Shown piece after piece: positions 61,380 through 64,000 of a stretch of DNA of 64,000 nt. Numbering within the stretch: the first letter of the stretch is position 1; the number at the start of each line of letters is the position of its first letter. The stretch comes from Sabellastarte sp. h YS-2021 (Eukaryota > Annelida > Polychaeta > Sabellida > Sabellidae): NCBI GenBank assembly GCA_964017235.1, contig OZ024935.1, forward strand, positions 2,976,001 through 3,040,000. The letters run 5' to 3'. Both the position numbers and the translations under genes were made by a program. The notes under the pieces were generated by a model. It was not told the DNA's origin and made no database searches. It saw only the letters and a list, made by a program, of their open reading frames with translations.

Positions 61380-62450
61380 CTAATTTTTCATTACGTAAAG
61401 CATAGAAAATCCCTACAGAGAAAATCCATGGAGAGAAAAGTCACACAATTTGTTGACTCCCCCATCAAGAAATGCCCTACACCATTTTTGAGACTGGATA
61501 AACGTCCTTTTTAGTTAGAACAATACCAAACATAAATTGTTTCACAGTTATGTATCACTTTTATTATTTCAAAATTATTATTGTTTTGAGTATTTGCTAT
61601 GTGACATACACATTTATTGTTCTGCAAACTAAAATACTTTAACATTCACAATGCAAATAACATATTAAAAAATATTGTATTACTAATCAAAGGAAAGTAA
61701 ATAAATCCCAATCTTCAAAGACAAATTCTAAGTTCAACTGACTGTAAAAATTCTGGAACAAGCTCAATTTCCACTTGAAGATTTCACTGCAACATTTTTT
61801 TTAATCAGTTATCATCTAGAGATTGAGTAATTGTAATCCAGAGGGGTTTTACCTTGCTAACAAATTAATTTATTTTACTGTTTCTGAAAATACAAAGGGG
61901 CATTAGGATTAAAAATTACAGCACTGGTTAGTTTGAATAGCAATTGAAATACCCTTTAAGTAATGATCAACCCTTTCATTTGTAAACTGAACATGATGTA
62001 TAGGGCTTTCTTCAAGATCTAGAGAATAGTGTATGCTTTTCTACATGGATATAAAAGAACTGTAGTGCTTTTCTCCTGTAGGGCTTTTCTTTGTAGGGCT
62101 TTTTCCCAGTCTTCAATCAATAACTGAGGGGCTGGCATATTACACTTATGAAATGTGATCGCTTCACTTTCAAAACTCCAATAGTTAATTTACCCACTAA
62201 TTTGGCTCACTAATGTGATCACAGTTTAGCAAGAACACACATGCACCAATTTGTAAAAAAAACAGGCACCACACACTTTCTATAACCAGCCACTTGACAT
62301 GTCATAATACTGGCCAGTCTTTAAAAGGTTCCAACAGACAATACATCATATTGTCCAGTTTTGGATGTGTATACAAATATTGCTCTACACATATATAAAG
62401 TTGCCACCCCTCAAAATTTATTTAAATTAGGCATTGCCATATTAGGCATG
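61380..62450. other. AT-rich intergenic sequence
   Basis: No coding frame, repeat or element recognised. Confidence 0.5.
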
Positions 62451-62496
62451 TAACTACCCAGCTTACTTCCCACTGGTGTACAATGTAAAAACTCTA

Positions 62497-63005
62497 TTTG
62501 GGAATTGCCAATTAAATCATTTAACTGACATGGGGTGGAGCTTGAAGTTACCTTTTAGGGTAGCATGGGTGGTCAATGGTGCACTAGGGGTATGTAAGCA
62601 CATTAACGAATACATTTTTAATATGAACCAATTTGGTTAGAGGGATGAAGGACACATTTCCCAAACTACAGGGCCAAATATGATTGTTCTTCACAATGCA
62701 AATGATTAACACAAAGGAATATGTATGTATAGTATTGTACATCTTTTGGCTTTGGATAGTCTTGTTCTACGCTGTGAGATATTTTTTACATTTTATATAT
62801 TTTTTATATTTTTCTATTTTCCCAACAGCAAGTATCCATGATATTCAAAGAGAAAATTGAATACTGGAACTTAGTGTGACTGAAAGAAACAATCTGATTT
62901 GTACACAACATAATTAATTTTCAAAGGGAATCAGCATTACATTTTATGTTACATTCTACTTAGTTCTAACCAAAGCCTATCAGCTAAGGTCCAAGATCAA
63001 CTAGA
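62497..63005 (+). repeat. Dispersed direct duplication, right copy
   Basis: Partner of 60062-60600, same orientation, ending at AAGGTCCAAGATCAA. Confidence 0.8.
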
Positions 63006-63052
63006 TTGCATCGACTCGTCACCAACATATCCCCTTACAGGCCACAGGTATT

Positions 63053-64000
63053 AGAGTAGAATAGAAACATTTATATAGTGCAAAATTGACGCAACATCCT
63101 CTACTGCGCTTGAGGCAAGAAAATGGAAACTCAAGGGACATGCCGGGTCAAAATCCAAATTTAGTGCCTGCAAGGTGAGATATACTATGGTGGAGAGTAT
63201 GTAAGTCTAAACAAGTAGGTTTTTAACTGGCTTCAAAACCTTACTATTGTGTTCTGTGATCGGACTGATTGTGGGCCATTGCAAAACCTCACTTACCAAT
63301 GGCCTTCTTGGGATGAACTGAAGAAAGAGAAAGCCAATTTCCATGAGTCAGGCTACTGGTTTTGACTAAGGATGAGAAGTATGTTGGTTGGGAGAATTTA
63401 ATAGTCTTGAATGTAATAAGATTATATTTGAACAGGATATGGTATGAAATCGGGAGCCAATGTAGTTTTTGCAGATAGGAAGTAACATGGCTTGTTTTAT
63501 GACGTCTGCAAACAATTCTACCAAGGGCATTTTGAATCTTTTGGAGTTTAGCCATGTTATATTTCTTCACACCATAAACTAGGGAATTGCAGTAGTCAAT
63601 TTTACTACTGATCATTGAGTTTGCCATCAGGGCTGCAGTCTCCACACTGAGGAATTTACGAATACATCTGAAATCTTTGAGATCATAGTAGCAGGCATGA
63701 CAAACCTTGGTTATATGACTGGCAAAGGTGTTTCCAGAATCAAAAGTAACACCTAAATTCTTAACTTCGTTGGTAGGGGAAATAGAATTTCCAAGAAACT
63801 TGGTGGGAAATTTTTGCATAAAGGACTCCCTGGCCTGTCTATCGCCAATGACGGTGAATTCTGTTTTCTCTGGGTTAAGTTTCAGTCTGACACCATCTAT
63901 CCATTTTTGAATGCAAACAAGACACTCAGTGAGCTCAGCAATACTGGAATCGAAGTTCCTGGAGTCAAGTGCTAAGTATATTTGGGTGTCATCGGCACAA
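63053..64000 (-). mobile_element. LINE reverse transcriptase C-terminal part, third subfamily, continues off the window
   Basis: On the minus strand from the right edge: the catalytic ADDTQIY (near 63990), LKLNPEKTEFTVIG, NLGVTFDS, DYCNSLVYGV, LQKIQNALGRIVCR, YLQKLHWLPISYHILFK, then a frame break or deletion near 63285 and QLKTYLFRLTYSP near 63200. The 3' UTR carries TCAAGCGCAGTAGAGGATGT and ends near 63053. The sequence differs from both other LINE groups here. Confidence 0.88.

Overview
The window is a piece of invertebrate animal genome: AT-rich, intron-rich and dense in transposons. The protein sequences, the tRNA-type SINEs ending in a GACGTAAAAC-like tail, and the mix of DIRS, Helentron and CR1/L2-like elements point to a lophotrochozoan, most likely a mollusc. 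That assignment is inference.

Two host genes face each other. The last six coding exons of GAPVD1 (RAP6/RME-6, a Rab5-type VPS9 exchange factor) lie on + between 983 and 6625; the 5' part of the gene is outside the window. A complete PTGES2 gene (membrane-associated prostaglandin E synthase 2, seven coding exons, 396 codons) runs on - from 53118 to 26321, and all its exon phases join cleanly. The 20 kb between them holds a pogo-like MITE (9750-10447), a hAT-like MITE (10793-11286), a 165-bp-unit repeat element (12890-14235), a 5'-truncated LINE split by a Helentron-like insert (14251-16441), and a nearly complete DIRS retrotransposon (17644-23458).

PTGES2 introns are packed with elements. 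Intron 1 contains an 8.8-kb nest: a hAT-like outer element holding a CR1/L2-like LINE, itself split by a 2.07-kb palindromic transposon with 912-bp arms, plus further elements nested up to four deep. Intron 4 holds a Helentron helicase-endonuclease fragment next to 168-bp tandem repeats that end in perfect hairpins. Intron 5 holds a second LINE with an open reverse transcriptase. Upstream of PTGES2 (53.4-64 kb) there are only repeats: a 1.9-kb TIR element close to the promoter, decayed LINEs, SINEs, a dispersed 500-bp duplication and a pre-miRNA-like hairpin.

The most unusual signal is that many exon-intron boundaries of both genes are echoed in the neighbouring intron by degenerate local repeats containing the boundary itself (GAPVD1 exons at 2264, 3022, 5140 and 6353; PTGES2 exons 5, 6 and 7). 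I know of no described class for this pattern. Whether it is specific to boundaries or a sampling of ordinary local duplication can be tested.
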